The notes under the pieces were generated by a model. The model saw nothing but the letters and a program-made list of their open reading frames with translations, was not told the origin of the DNA and did not search any database. DNA of 64,000 nt from Chryseobacterium suipulveris (GTDB lineage Bacteria > Bacteroidota > Bacteroidia > Flavobacteriales > Weeksellaceae). Both the position numbers and the translations under genes were made by a program. Every line of letters starts with the position of its first letter. The stretch's first letter is position 1. Shown here piece by piece: positions 28,109 through 37,169 of this stretch. Location: assembly GCF_022811685.1 (NCBI RefSeq), contig NZ_CP094532.1:769501-833500 (forward strand), given 5' to 3'.

Positions 28109-28228
28109 GTGAGTTGGAGTGTAGGTGAGTTGGTGAGTTGGAGCGTCGCAACTGATAAGTGATAAGTGATAAGTGATAAGTGATAAGTGATGGTACTTCG
28201 TATTTCGTATTTCGTATTTCGTAATTCG
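28109..28228 (+). repeat. Tandem simple repeats incl. two heptamer arrays
   Basis: First come GTGAGTTGGAG-like units (28109-28145). Then GATAAGT repeated five times without interruption (28154-28188) and TATTTCG-type units repeated five times (28194-28228, outer two with one change each). They lie between convergent rpoN and the EamA gene. Confidence 0.9.
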
Positions 28229-28233
28229 TTCTT

Positions 28234-29139
28234 CTAACTTCGTTTTTTCCCAAACATTCCTTTCTTGTAATTCGTGATAAAAACCCCGAGAATAATCATC
28301 ACCGTCGCGGATAAGAATGTTGCCGAAATCTTTTCGTTCAAAATCAGCCAACCTAAAAATATGGCAATAATCGTATTGACATAAGAAAGAAGCGAAATCT
28401 GCGTCGGCGAAACTTTCTTCAATGAATAATGAAATGCAAAATACGCTGCAACCGAACCGAAAATCCCGAGGTAAACAATTGCTCCAAAACTCTTAACCGA
28501 CCACGTTTCTGGCACAATCTCTTTCGAAAACAAAAACCCAAAAACAATCTGAACCACCGCTGCAAACACAAACTGGTAAAACAGGTTCAGTGAAATGTTC
28601 TGCTCCTGAAGATTCAATTTTTTGGTAAAAATAGAACCGAGCGACCAACCGAGAATTCCAATGAAAATTGCGACGATTCCCCAAAGATAATCGGGGTTTG
28701 CAAGATCGTGCAGTCCGTCTTTGAAAATTAAGAGGATTCCGCCAAAACCGAGAAAAATACCTAAAAGCGAGCGGAAGGTAAACCGCTCCAAACCGATAAA
28801 AATACTTCCCAGAAAAACCAAAATCGGTGATGCCGCAGAAATCAGTGAAGCGAGACTGCTCGTAATATGTTTTTCGGCAACGGTGGTCATTCCGTTGGCA
28901 ACAATCAGCATCAGAATCGAAAACAGAATCTGTATTCTAAGATTTTTCCAGCCGATCCACTTTAACTCTTTAGAAAAAAGAAGAATCACCATCAGCAAAG
29001 TTGCTGCAATCAACTGTCGGATTCCCGCGACAAACCAGGGAGGAATAGTTTCCACCGCAATCCTGATTCCCAGGAAAGTCGTTCCCCAAACAATGGCGAC
29101 GGTGAGGATGGCGAAAAGGAGCTTCAAATCTTTCGTCAT
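28234..29139 (-). CDS. EamA/DMT family transporter
   Basis: A 301-residue inner-membrane protein with ten hydrophobic segments in two EamA halves. The start MTKDLKLLFAILTVAIVWG and GTTFLGIRIAVETIPPWF are typical for the first half. QISLLSYVNTIIAIFLGWLI and LGVFITNY mark the second. Substrate unknown; relatives export amino acids, purines or metabolites. The ATG at 29139 lies 1 base past the MFS stop codon, so the two genes form an operon. The array of heptamer repeats lies right after its stop. Confidence 0.87.
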   Translation of the reverse strand: MTKDLKLLFAILTVAIVWGTTFLGIRIAVETIPPWFVAGIRQLIAATLLMVILLFSKELKWIGWKNLRIQILFSILMLIVANGMTTVAEKHITSSLASLISAASPILVFLGSIFIGLERFTFRSLLGIFLGFGGILLIFKDGLHDLANPDYLWGIVAIFIGILGWSLGSIFTKKLNLQEQNISLNLFYQFVFAAVVQIVFGFLFSKEIVPETWSVKSFGAIVYLGIFGSVAAYFAFHYSLKKVSPTQISLLSYVNTIIAIFLGWLILNEKISATFLSATVMIILGVFITNYKKGMFGKKRS

Positions 29140-29140
29140 A

Positions 29141-30352
29141 TTAAAAGGCAGATTTTTGTCGGTGGGCAAGTAATTTTATTCCTGCCGCGGAAATAATACA
29201 CAACACAATTAACACGATCCACAAAGCATTGTAGCCGAAATGGTCTGCGATAAAAGCGCCTCCTGCAGGTGCGATAATTCCCGAAAGCGACCACACAAAA
29301 GTGTATGCGGAAGCGTAACTTGCGCGACTCTCCGCTCCTGCTCTTGTCATCACAAAAGTGTTGATGAACGGCAAAGCAAGCATCTCACTGATGGTGAGGA
29401 AAATCACTGCAATTACCGCGGAAACCACGACCGAAACAACTGGGAAAAGAATCAGTGCAAAGCTGATTGCCGCAATAAAAACCCCAGAATAAATATAGAG
29501 AATATCTCTTTTTCGGGTTTGAAGATTCTGCACCAAAACCATCTCGAAAACGGCGATCAGGATTCCGTTGAGTCCGAGAATACTTCCCGTCAAAGATTCG
29601 TCGATATGCTGCACATCTTTCCAGAAAACGGGTACCAGTTTGAAAACTACCAGAAAACACGAAATATAGATCAGAATAAGAAGTAGGAATTTCAGATAGA
29701 GCGCATCTTTCCAAGGAGATTTCGGCGCAATGACCTCTTTGGTAGAATCACTTTTTCTTCTAATGTTGATTTTAGGGAGAAGAAAGAAAATCAACAATCC
29801 GACAAGAATATAGGTGCTTCCTTCAACAAAAAACAAAAGATGATAATCGATCGCGGCCAAGAAACCACCGAACGCAGTTCCCAATCCCATCCCGAGATTC
29901 ACCGCAAAACGGTTGAGCGAATAGGATTTCGTGAGCATTTCGGGTTTGGAATAATAGGCAACCGCCGTGAAGTTTGCAGGCCGGAACGCTTCGCTGATCA
30001 ACCCAATCAAAACCGCGACAACGCACAGCAAATGAAAATCGGTAATCTTGCCAAAGAAAATAAAAAGAATCCCGCTGAAAATACTGGTGAAAATCTGCAC
30101 CGCACGGAAACCGATCCTGTTCACAAAATAACTGCTCGACAATGCTCCCAAAACCGCTCCCGCTCCGAAAAGCGTAATGACCAAACCTGCATCGGCAAGA
30201 CTTCTGCCAAAAATCCTCGTCACATACACGCTCATAAAAACCGCCGCCATTGTTCCCATCCTGTTGATGAGCATCACAAAAGAGAGCATCCAGCTTTCTT
30301 TGCTCAGTCCACTGAAGGCCGCTTTGTAGGTGTGAAAAATCTTTTTGAACAT
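29141..30352 (-). CDS. MFS transporter
   Basis: A 403-residue protein with about 12 membrane segments, starting MFKKIFHTYKAAFSGLSKES. The second/third helix region (DAGLVITLFGAGAVLGALSS, then YFVNRIGFR) carries the MFS loop motif. It resembles multidrug-type efflux carriers, but the substrate is unknown. The ATG at 30352 is favoured because a promoter box sits 31 bases upstream and an earlier ATG (30403) would precede that box. First gene of a two-gene operon. Confidence 0.87.
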   Translation of the reverse strand: MFKKIFHTYKAAFSGLSKESWMLSFVMLINRMGTMAAVFMSVYVTRIFGRSLADAGLVITLFGAGAVLGALSSSYFVNRIGFRAVQIFTSIFSGILFIFFGKITDFHLLCVVAVLIGLISEAFRPANFTAVAYYSKPEMLTKSYSLNRFAVNLGMGLGTAFGGFLAAIDYHLLFFVEGSTYILVGLLIFFLLPKINIRRKSDSTKEVIAPKSPWKDALYLKFLLLILIYISCFLVVFKLVPVFWKDVQHIDESLTGSILGLNGILIAVFEMVLVQNLQTRKRDILYIYSGVFIAAISFALILFPVVSVVVSAVIAVIFLTISEMLALPFINTFVMTRAGAESRASYASAYTFVWSLSGIIAPAGGAFIADHFGYNALWIVLIVLCIISAAGIKLLAHRQKSAF

Positions 30353-30383
30353 AAAAGGAATCGGGGTGTCCCGAAATATTTTG

Positions 30384-30391
30384 CAAAGGTA
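30384..30391 (-). promoter_or_regulatory. Promoter -7 box of MFS-EamA operon
   Basis: TACCTTTG on the minus strand. Confidence 0.6.
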
Positions 30392-30670
30392 GAAGTTATG
30401 CAACGAACAGCCAACGAAGTTGAATTAATAATTTCTAAGGTTAAATGTGATATTTCAATAACCGAGAGCGGGTTCTTTTCCAGATTGAAACCGTAAAATC
30501 CAGGAACTTTTCGAACTTTTTTGCACATTGAGTAGTTAACTTGTTTTATCCTCGACACTTTTAATAATATTGTCTTTGTGACTTTGTGGTTGAAACCATT
30601 ACTCATTTGATTTGCTTGAGTTGTTAAGGTATTTTCCTAAAAATCCTTAACTTTAAACCATAAATTATTT

Positions 30671-30735
30671 GGGGAGACGAGTAGCTTCAAACCCCTGTCC
30701 CGCGAATGCGGGGTCAAACTTCAAACCTCAAACTC
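30671..30735 (+). repeat. purE leader: GAGACG element, GC hairpin and TCAAAC repeats
   Basis: GGGGAGACGAGTAGCTTCAA resembles 37598-37614. It is followed by the hairpin CCCGC-GAAT-GCGGG (30699-30712) and then TCAAACTTCAAACCTCAAAC up to the purE start region. Confidence 0.6.
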
Positions 30736-30741
30736 TTTTCT

Positions 30742-31242
30742 ATGGTCGGAATAATTATGGGAAGCCAAAGCGATTTGCCGGTAATGCAACAAGCGGCGGA
30801 ATTTTTGAAATCAATGGAAATTCCTTACGAACTCACCGTTGTTTCTGCACACAGAACGCCCGAAAGGATGTTCGATTATGCAAAAACTGCCAAAAACCGA
30901 GGGCTGAAAGTCATCATTGCGGGAGCGGGAGGAGCGGCGCATCTTCCGGGAATGGTTGCGAGTTGCACAACTTTGCCCGTGATCGGGGTTCCGATTCTTT
31001 CGTCTAATTCGATTGACGGATGGGATTCAATTTTGTCGATTCTGCAGATGCCGTCAGGAATTCCTGTGGCGACCGTTGCGTTGAACGGCGCAACCAATGC
31101 TGGTATTTTAGCGGCAAAAATATTGGGAGCAACCGACCAGAAAATTTCTGAAAAACTTGAAACTTACCAAAATTCCATGAAAGACAAAGTGTTGGGAACT
31201 GTTGATGCTATTAAGAAAATTCATCCCAATAACTACGAATAA
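30742..31242 (+). CDS. purE: N5-carboxyaminoimidazole ribonucleotide mutase
   Basis: A 166-residue class I PurE that moves the carboxylate of N5-CAIR to CAIR in purine synthesis. [20 protein letters not shown] is the nucleotide-binding start, [11 protein letters not shown] carries the catalytic His, and [14 protein letters not shown] follows. Full length. The ATG at 30742 is the family start; the frame extends upstream into the repeat leader. No PurK lies next to it. Confidence 0.96.
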   Translation: MVGIIMGSQSDLPVMQQAAEFLKSMEIPYELTVVSAHRTPERMFDYAKTAKNRGLKVIIAGAGGAAHLPGMVASCTTLPVIGVPILSSNSIDGWDSILSILQMPSGIPVATVALNGATNAGILAAKILGATDQKISEKLETYQNSMKDKVLGTVDAIKKIHPNNYE

Positions 31243-31243
31243 C

Positions 31244-31268
31244 AAAAGCGCCGATTTGGCGCTTTTCA
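31244..31268 (+). terminator. Terminator after purE
   Basis: Stem AAAAGCGCC/GGCGCTTTT with 5-base loop; the arms supply A/T tracts both ways, so it may also serve the convergent esterase gene. Confidence 0.88.
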
Positions 31269-31293
31269 ATTATTAAGAATATTCTGCTTTTAT

Positions 31294-32655
31294 TTATCTG
31301 ATGATAAATTTAGTTGAATAGTCACCGATTTTGATCACATAGGTCCCCGTTTTTAAATGGTTGGTTGTTGGATTCCATCCATTTTTTGCTTCGGTTTTTT
31401 CTAGGAGTTTTCCAGATAAATCAAAGATTCGAGTTTCAGAGGCGCTGCTTAATCCGCTTACGAAAAATCGGTTTTTTTCGAAATTGAGTCTAATGTTTTT
31501 TTTTGCTGAATTTGCAGTACCCATATTCGTGTTCTGAAAAAGCCATTGGTAAGCCCCGGCAAATTCTCCTTTCCAGTAATTTTCGTTGTGTTGTCCGTAG
31601 GAATCAAGCTTTACCTTTGTATTTGCTGTTGTCAATCCTTTTGTCTGAAGGTTGTCTTTCACGGTTTCGATGTCGGATGCCATCGTTGCGCTTTCGTTGG
31701 TTCCCGCCACAAAATAAATCCTCATATTAGAAAGATTCGAAGTGGAGTTTAGAATGTAGTTGTTAAATTGGTTAGCGACAATCCAGTAAGCTGGGCTGAA
31801 CGACCCGATTTTGGAAAAAGTCCCACTGTATTTCACGCCTCCGTAATTCGAAATCAGCGCTCCTAAAGAACTTCCAATGAGTGCATTATATTCTGCTCCT
31901 GGTTTTGTGCGGTAATTTGCGTCCACGTACGGTTTCAGCGTTTCTGCCACAAACTGCATATATTGGTCTCCTTCGCCGCCTCCGTATTGTGGGTTGTTCC
32001 AAGGAGTGTATTCGTTAATCCTGGTGGTTCCGCCGTTGTCGATCCCAATTACAATCGCACCGTAATCTCCCTGTGCAAAAAGGTTGTTCAGCGTTTCATC
32101 GATTTGCCATTCTCCAGAAAATCAGGTTGCGTTGTCGAACAGGTTTTGTCCATCCTGCATATAAAGAACGGGGTAAGTTTTCGTGCTGGTTTCATAATCT
32201 GGTGGAAGATAAATCCAGATTTTTCTGCTTCTGTCCAATTGCGGCATATAGAACGAATTGCTCATAATATGCACATTTGAAGCTGCTGTACTCGTATTAC
32301 CGCCTCCCAAATCTTCCCAGGATTGAACAGTAAGGTTAAGCGTTTGAGGTGACCCAGTAAAAGTAAAGGTCCGGTTCGGTAAATATCCTCCAGTCGCGTT
32401 TCCTTCTACCTGTTGCCAAGTTCCGCGGTGGAATTTGTATTCTGCATTTCCACTACCTTCTGGAACGGTGAAAACAAAGTTTCCCATTCCGTCGGGAAGC
32501 ATTTCCGAAGCGGTAAGATTCCAATTGTTAAAGGTTCCAGAAACGTAAATCTTCGCTCCAGAAGGAGTATTGGTCGGAACTGAAGTTATTTTGAGCGTTA
32601 CCTGCGCCGAAACGAAGACGGCGAATAATAGTAACAAAAGCGTAATTTTTCTCAT
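31294..32655 (-). pseudogene. T9SS-exported esterase with CBM-like domain, in-frame TGA
   Basis: The open frame from ATG 32655 starts with a signal peptide (MRKITLLLLLFAVFVSAQ). A beta-sandwich like a glycogen-binding/CBM48 domain follows (YVSGTFNNWNLTASEML, residues ~20-115), then an esterase D-like alpha/beta hydrolase. At codon 178 (32122-32124) there is a TGA after QNLFDNAT. The same frame then continues SGEWQIDETLNN through the nucleophile GSSLG, ending with a type A sorting domain (AKNGWNPTTNHLKTGTYVIK). A change of TCA (Ser) to TGA explains it. As written, the enzyme loses its nucleophile and export signal. Confidence 0.88.
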
Positions 32656-32674
32656 ACTGAAATTGATATTTCAA

Positions 32675-32682
32675 CAAAGGTA
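32675..32682 (-). promoter_or_regulatory. Promoter -7 box of the esterase gene
   Basis: TACCTTTG on the minus strand, 19 bases before the ATG; the promoter appears intact although the gene is broken. Confidence 0.55.
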
Positions 32683-32717
32683 TTGTTTTCAGTTTTAATT
32701 AAATTTGGTAGAAATTG

Positions 32718-33920
32718 TTACAGCACGCCCGTCTTCCTCATACACTCTTTCATTTTCCCATAGGTTCTTTCGATATCGTGGTCGAGACCGATCGAGAAGC
32801 GGATCAGTCCTTCGGAAAGTCCCATTTCTTTTCTTTCTTCTTCAGGAATTTCTGATGAGGTAGAAGTTCCCGATGCGGAGAATAAAGTTTTATAGAAACC
32901 AAGACTCACGGCGAGATATCCGAGATTTTCGTTCTGCATCATTTCCATCAGTTCGTTGGCTTTTTCCACCGTTTTTACGTCGAGAGTGAGCAATCCGCCA
33001 AAACCATATTCTGCGTGCATCATTTTTTTGAAAAGCTCGTGGTTTTTGTGGCTTTTCAATCCTGGATATTTCACGGTCAGTCTGTCCTTTTCAAAATTTT
33101 CGGCAAGAAACATCGCATTCTCGCTGTGTTTTTTCATCCGGATGTGCAGCGTTCTCAGATTCTTCAAAATACTTGATGCGCGCAAACTGTCCATCGTCGG
33201 TCCCAACAACATACACGCACCGGTATTCACGCTTTTCAGATCGTCGATCAGTTGCTGTTCACCGCAAATTACGCCGCCTACAGAATCACTGCTCCCGTTG
33301 ATGAATTTCGTCAAACTGTGGATCACGACATCCGCACCCAAAAATATCGGCGAAACCGACAATGGCGAAAAAGTATTGTCAACAACCAATTTCAGGTTGT
33401 GCTTCTTACAAATTTTGGAAAGAGCTTGCAAATCGGCAACTTCCAGAAGTGGATTGCTCACCGTTTCACAGAAGATAACCTTAGTGTTTTCAGTAATCGC
33501 TGCTTCCACTTTTTCTAAATTGGTGATGTCCACAAACGCCGTCTGAATCTGGAATCCAGGCAGGAAATTTTTCAGGAAAGCATAAGTTCCGCCGTAAATG
33601 GTTCTGCTGGAAACAATATGGTCGCCGCTTTTGCAGAGTTGGAGCAGGGTAGAAGTAATTGCACCCATTCCCGATGCGGTTACGTTGGCATTTTCCGTTC
33701 CCTCCATATTGGCGAGAGCTTTTGCGAGATAAAGATTGCTTGGCGAAGAATGTCTTGAATAAAGATAGCAACCGTCGGTATTTCCTTCAAATGTGTCAAA
33801 CATTGTTTTTGCTGAAAGAAAAGTGTAGGTAGAACTGTCTGAAATTGAAGGGTTTACTCCACCGAATTCTCCGAAGAACTGCAGATCCTGAATGTTGTTC
33901 GCTGCGTTGAAATGATCCAT
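32718..33920 (-). CDS. Cys/Met-metabolism PLP enzyme (methionine gamma-lyase-like)
   Basis: A 400-residue fold-type I PLP enzyme. The cofactor Lys205 is in VIHSLTKFINGSSD, YSRHSSPSN and SGMGAITSTLL hold the phosphate-binding part, and VVDNTFSPLSVSPIFLGAD carries the Asp that pairs with PLP nitrogen. Relatives include methionine gamma-lyase, cystathionine gamma-synthase and gamma-lyase; residues alone do not decide. A divergent Lrp regulator supports an amino-acid catabolic role such as methionine gamma-lyase (inference). The start MDHFNAANN at 33920 is used, since the upstream frame enters a repeat. Confidence 0.88.
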   Translation of the reverse strand: MDHFNAANNIQDLQFFGEFGGVNPSISDSSTYTFLSAKTMFDTFEGNTDGCYLYSRHSSPSNLYLAKALANMEGTENANVTASGMGAITSTLLQLCKSGDHIVSSRTIYGGTYAFLKNFLPGFQIQTAFVDITNLEKVEAAITENTKVIFCETVSNPLLEVADLQALSKICKKHNLKLVVDNTFSPLSVSPIFLGADVVIHSLTKFINGSSDSVGGVICGEQQLIDDLKSVNTGACMLLGPTMDSLRASSILKNLRTLHIRMKKHSENAMFLAENFEKDRLTVKYPGLKSHKNHELFKKMMHAEYGFGGLLTLDVKTVEKANELMEMMQNENLGYLAVSLGFYKTLFSASGTSTSSEIPEEERKEMGLSEGLIRFSIGLDHDIERTYGKMKECMRKTGVL

Positions 33921-33970
33921 GATTTTATTTTTTTTTGATAGTTTAAGTAAAATCCATTTGTCAAGAAATT

Positions 33971-33997
33971 TTCCTCCCTTTAGCGATGGGGTCAAGA
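33971..33997 (+). repeat. CTCCCTTTAGGG-type element, diverged copy
   Basis: CCTCCCTTTAGCGATGGGGT, related to the elements at 682, 28067 and 57503. It lies in the leader of the PLP-enzyme gene. Confidence 0.55.
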
Positions 33998-34104
33998 AGA
34001 TTTCGAGGTTACAAGTTCAAAATGCTATAATTAAAGCGTGCTATAAATTTGATAATTCCTAAATTTTAAAACAATATTTAAATTAAAATTTAGAATTAAA
34101 TTCC

Positions 34105-34121
34105 ATTATTCTGAGAATAAT
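34105..34121. promoter_or_regulatory. Putative Lrp operator palindrome
   Basis: ATTATTCT-G-AGAATAAT, a perfect 17-base palindrome in the divergent gap between the PLP enzyme and its neighbouring Lrp gene. Confidence 0.55.
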
Positions 34122-34137
34122 TAGTTTTAAAATTTGC

Positions 34138-34145
34138 TATTTTTG
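34138..34145 (+). promoter_or_regulatory. Promoter -7 box of Lrp gene
   Basis: TATTTTTG, 31 bases before the ATG; the operator-like palindrome lies where the -33 region is expected. Confidence 0.55.
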
Positions 34146-34176
34146 AATTCTTAAACTTTTACCAAAAAATATTCAG

Positions 34177-34638
34177 ATGAACTTCGACGATAAAGACCGA
34201 AAACTCCTGGTTCTGCTTCAGGAAAATTCCAAAAAAACCACAAAAGAACTTGCGAATGAGCTTAATCTTTCGGCAACCGCAGTTTTCGAGCGGATCAAGA
34301 AACTCGAGCGACAGAAAGTCATCGAAAAATATGTTGCGATTATCGATAAGAAATTAGTGAAAAAAGATTTCGTGGTTCTGTGCCACGTGAAGTTGTCGCA
34401 GCACAGCAAGGAATACATCACGCAGTTTGAAAAGGAAATCGTGAAGTTCCCCGAAATCCTCGAATGTTTCCACGTGAGCGGCGATTACGACTACATCCTG
34501 AAAATCTGCATGGAAAACATCGAGGAATACCGCGAGTTTATGGTCTCCAAACTCACGTCGATGCAGCATATTGCGAGTACACACAGCTCTTTCTCGATCA
34601 AGGAAGTGAAAAATACGACGGTGGTTTTCCCTGATTGA
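34177..34638 (+). CDS. Lrp/AsnC regulator divergent from PLP enzyme
   Basis: A 153-residue regulator with an N-terminal winged helix-turn-helix (DDKDRKLLVLLQENSKKTTK, then LNLSATAVFERIKKLERQKVI) and a C-terminal RAM domain (FHVSGDYDYILKICMENIEEY). BkdR/Lrp-like proteins often control the adjacent divergent amino-acid enzyme gene. The palindrome at 34105 is a likely site for both control of that gene and autoregulation. It is 36 bases from the -7 box to its start. Confidence 0.92.
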   Translation: MNFDDKDRKLLVLLQENSKKTTKELANELNLSATAVFERIKKLERQKVIEKYVAIIDKKLVKKDFVVLCHVKLSQHSKEYITQFEKEIVKFPEILECFHVSGDYDYILKICMENIEEYREFMVSKLTSMQHIASTHSSFSIKEVKNTTVVFPD

Positions 34639-34685
34639 TCTAACTTCTTCTTATGTACCGCGAAAGCAGCATTCGTGCATTTGTG

Positions 34686-34712
34686 GAGATGGCTTCGTTC
34701 CTCGCAATGACA
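34686..34712 (-). repeat. GTCATTGCGAGGAACGAAGC-type interspersed element
   Basis: On the minus strand the sequence reads TGTCATTGCGAGGAACGAAG followed by CCATCTC. From memory this motif recurs in intergenic DNA of many unrelated bacteria. One copy is seen here, in the 270-base gap after the Lrp gene. The rest of the gap, with cgcaaag/ctttgcg fragments, shows no gene. Confidence 0.5.
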
Positions 34713-34907
34713 AAGTAGAGCAGAAAATAAATCGCAAAGTCTGATATGAATTATTCTTTAATGAAGGAGGCAAAGTTTTTTCCGACAGGTCGGAAAGATG
34801 AAGCGCACGCTTATTCAGCGGATTCATCCGCAATCTTTGCTAAACATAATGGTGAGCAAAGAAAAAGAATCTTTGCGTTTGCGTAATTCCTTGCGAATTT
34901 AATCACC

Positions 34908-35546
34908 CTATTCCCCGAAGAAATCCATCAGATCCATATAGTTTTTTTGGTTCACGCCGTGTCCGCTCATATACTCGCGGAAGGTAAAATAGCATCCCAA
35001 ATCGTACAGCAAATCCGCAGCTTTTCTTCCCCAGTCAAGCGGGATAATTGCATCGTCAGTGCCGTGCGAGATGAAGAAGCGCATCTTTTCGAGCTTTTTC
35101 TTGTCTTTAGAAATATTGTCGAGCAGCTTTTCCTCCGGATAACAGCTCATACACGCAACTTTTGAGAAAAGTTCAGGATTCTGCAAAGCAAGCGCGTAAC
35201 TCAGGATTCCACCTTGCGAAAATCCGCAGAGATGAGTTTCGTTTTCGGTGAGTCCGTAATGGTTGGAGATTTTTAGAATGTTTTCGAGAATCGTTTGTTC
35301 TGACTTTCTTGCCTGCGGAATATCGATACGGTTTTCTGCATTCATCAAGTCGATATCGTACCACGAGTAACCTTCATACGGTGTAGAAAAGGGCGCCCTG
35401 AAACTTACAACGAGCCAATCTTCGGGTAGAGTAGGAGTGAAGGAAAAGAGGTCTTCCTCGTTACTTCCATATCCGTGAAGCAGAATTAAAAGTGGAGTTT
35501 TTTCGGTGATATTTTTCCGTTCGCGAACGAGATATTGTAAATCCAT
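34908..35546 (-). CDS. Alpha/beta hydrolase, carboxylesterase/phospholipase type
   Basis: A 212-residue cytoplasmic esterase. LLILLHGYGSNEEDL is the oxyanion loop, nucleophile Ser110 is in LCGFSQGGILSYA, and Asp is in SHGTDDAIIPL with His in MSGHGVNQ. It resembles the YpfH/acyl-protein thioesterase-like carboxylesterase group. Substrate unknown. Its ATG lies only 4 bases after a TATCTTTG box, so the transcript may be leaderless. Confidence 0.9.
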   Translation of the reverse strand: MDLQYLVRERKNITEKTPLLILLHGYGSNEEDLFSFTPTLPEDWLVVSFRAPFSTPYEGYSWYDIDLMNAENRIDIPQARKSEQTILENILKISNHYGLTENETHLCGFSQGGILSYALALQNPELFSKVACMSCYPEEKLLDNISKDKKKLEKMRFFISHGTDDAIIPLDWGRKAADLLYDLGCYFTFREYMSGHGVNQKNYMDLMDFFGE

Positions 35547-35550
35547 AGCG

Positions 35551-35558
35551 CAAAGATA
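35551..35558 (-). promoter_or_regulatory. Promoter -7 box of the esterase gene
   Basis: TATCTTTG on the minus strand, 4 bases from the ATG. Confidence 0.65.
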
Positions 35559-36321
35559 AAGCTTTTTGTCGGGTGTTTCGTAGTCGGTCTTTCTGATGTT
35601 GAATGGCGGTTTTTAATCAGAAAGTGAGCGATTTATTCAATATGAAATTATTTACAAATTATCAATTATAATAAAAATATTACATTAATAATGTTATTAA
35701 TTATTTTAAATAATTGTGTATATTTGAATTCAATCATTAATGAATATTCATTTGATTTTGTTTACTTGTAAGCCAATCTCTTATTTCCAATCATTTTCCA
35801 AGAAGATTTTCTCTCATTTTTCAGTGTCGTTCTATTACTTTAATAATTAATTTATATTAGGTAGTTTTTAACATCTGATTTTTAATTAATTAAAATTATT
35901 ATCGAAAAAATAGTTTAAGTAATTACAAATAAGAATTTGTTCTATTTTTATCAGATTAATGATAGTTTTTAGTTTTTTGATCAAAATTCGGTTAAGGATT
36001 AGCTCTTTTTAACGGTTTTGTTTTTTAAAAGAAAAGTTATTTTTTGCCATTTATTAGTCAGTTTACGATATTTTCTTATCTATTATAAAAATCGTTAAAT
36101 AATTGACAATTTGAAAATACATAAAAATTGCTTTTTCATTAAAGTTTGTCGATTCGTTGCATCCCGTTTTCAGTCAAAAATGTTAGGAAATTCGAAGGTA
36201 AAAAAGTAAGTTCATCCTGAAAAATCATCCAGCTTTATTGATCATTGGAAACACTTTTTCTGTCTTGCGGAAATTTCAGTTTGTTGTTCCTTTTGAGTAA
36301 ATCTTTAATGATAAGCTATCT
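35559..36321. other. AT-rich gap with no visible gene
   Basis: About 760 bases, very A/T-rich, with many stop codons in all frames. I see no ORF, RNA gene or clear repeat. It is the longest non-coding stretch in the window. Confidence 0.6.
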
Positions 36322-36354
36322 CCAAAAAAAAAGCTGGTCGAAATCAACCAGCTT
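36322..36354 (-). terminator. Terminator of LuxR-desaturase operon
   Basis: On the minus strand: AAGCTGGT/ACCAGCTT stem, 8-base loop, then nine T. Confidence 0.9.
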
Positions 36355-36377
36355 ATGAGTACTAATGAAAAACATTT

Positions 36378-37169
36378 CTAAATCTCACGCTTCACATTTG
36401 CGACAGGATTCAGTTTGATGAGTTTCATCTTGTCGAGTAAAATCATGATATAATACGTCACGTCGATTTCGTGCCATCTCACGCCGCCGAAATTGGCTCT
36501 TCCGCCATATTTGTGGTGGTTGTTGTGATAACCTTCCCCCATCATTAACCAGTCAAAATGGAACAGGTTTTTTGAGGTGTCGGAAACTTTGAAATTTACG
36601 TAACCGTAGATGTGTCCAAACCAATTGATGATCACACCATGAATCGGCGCCATCAGATAAGCGACAGGAAGCAGAATCCATTGCCACCAAGCGGTTGCGA
36701 AGAAGTAGAAGAACAGAGTGTACAAAGCGGCCCACGCAATTCTGGATCCCCACGAACTTGCAAAACGGTCAAAACCTTCCCATTGCGGAACATTCTTGGT
36801 GAATTTTTCCTCGATCTTTACCTTTTGCTGGTTGATCTGCTGGTAGATTTTTTTGGTGCGCCACATCATCGTGAAGAGGTTATGGTCGTATTTTGGCGAG
36901 TGCGGATCTTTTTCCGTGTCCGCATACGCGTGGTGCATTCTGTGCATTACGCCGTATCCGTAAGCGGAAAGGTAGTTGGAACCTTGCGTGATCCAGGTTA
37001 AGACATAACAGATTTTCTCGCCAAATCTCGACATTTTGAAGGTTTGGTGCGCTGCGTAACGATGCAGGAAAAAAGTTTGAAAAAACAGTCCTGAATACCA
37101 CAGGACGATAATGAAGATGATAATTGCCATATTGGCAAAGATAGGATTTTTTTGATTTTTGCGGATCAT
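36378..37169 (-). CDS. Acyl-CoA/acyl-lipid desaturase
   Basis: A 263-residue integral-membrane di-iron desaturase. The three His boxes are HRYAAH (36-41), HRMHH (76-80) and HNNHH (215-219). Hydrophobic segments surround them (FIIVLWYSGLFFQTFF, AALYTLFFYFFATAWW). It would insert a double bond into acyl chains and so adjust membrane fluidity. The ATG at 37169 overlaps the stop of the upstream LuxR gene by ATGA; a start at 37130 would also leave all motifs intact. A strong terminator follows. Confidence 0.9.
   Translation of the reverse strand: MIRKNQKNPIFANMAIIIFIIVLWYSGLFFQTFFLHRYAAHQTFKMSRFGEKICYVLTWITQGSNYLSAYGYGVMHRMHHAYADTEKDPHSPKYDHNLFTMMWRTKKIYQQINQQKVKIEEKFTKNVPQWEGFDRFASSWGSRIAWAALYTLFFYFFATAWWQWILLPVAYLMAPIHGVIINWFGHIYGYVNFKVSDTSKNLFHFDWLMMGEGYHNNHHKYGGRANFGGVRWHEIDVTYYIMILLDKMKLIKLNPVANVKREI

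Noticed and set aside
28154..28228. CRISPR or VNTR-coded protein
   Set aside because: Heptamers are contiguous without spacers, and no ORF spans them sensibly.
34651..34833. 60-residue minus-strand gene
   Set aside because: It consists of an interspersed repeat and Cys/Ser-rich random sequence, with no promoter box or family resemblance.
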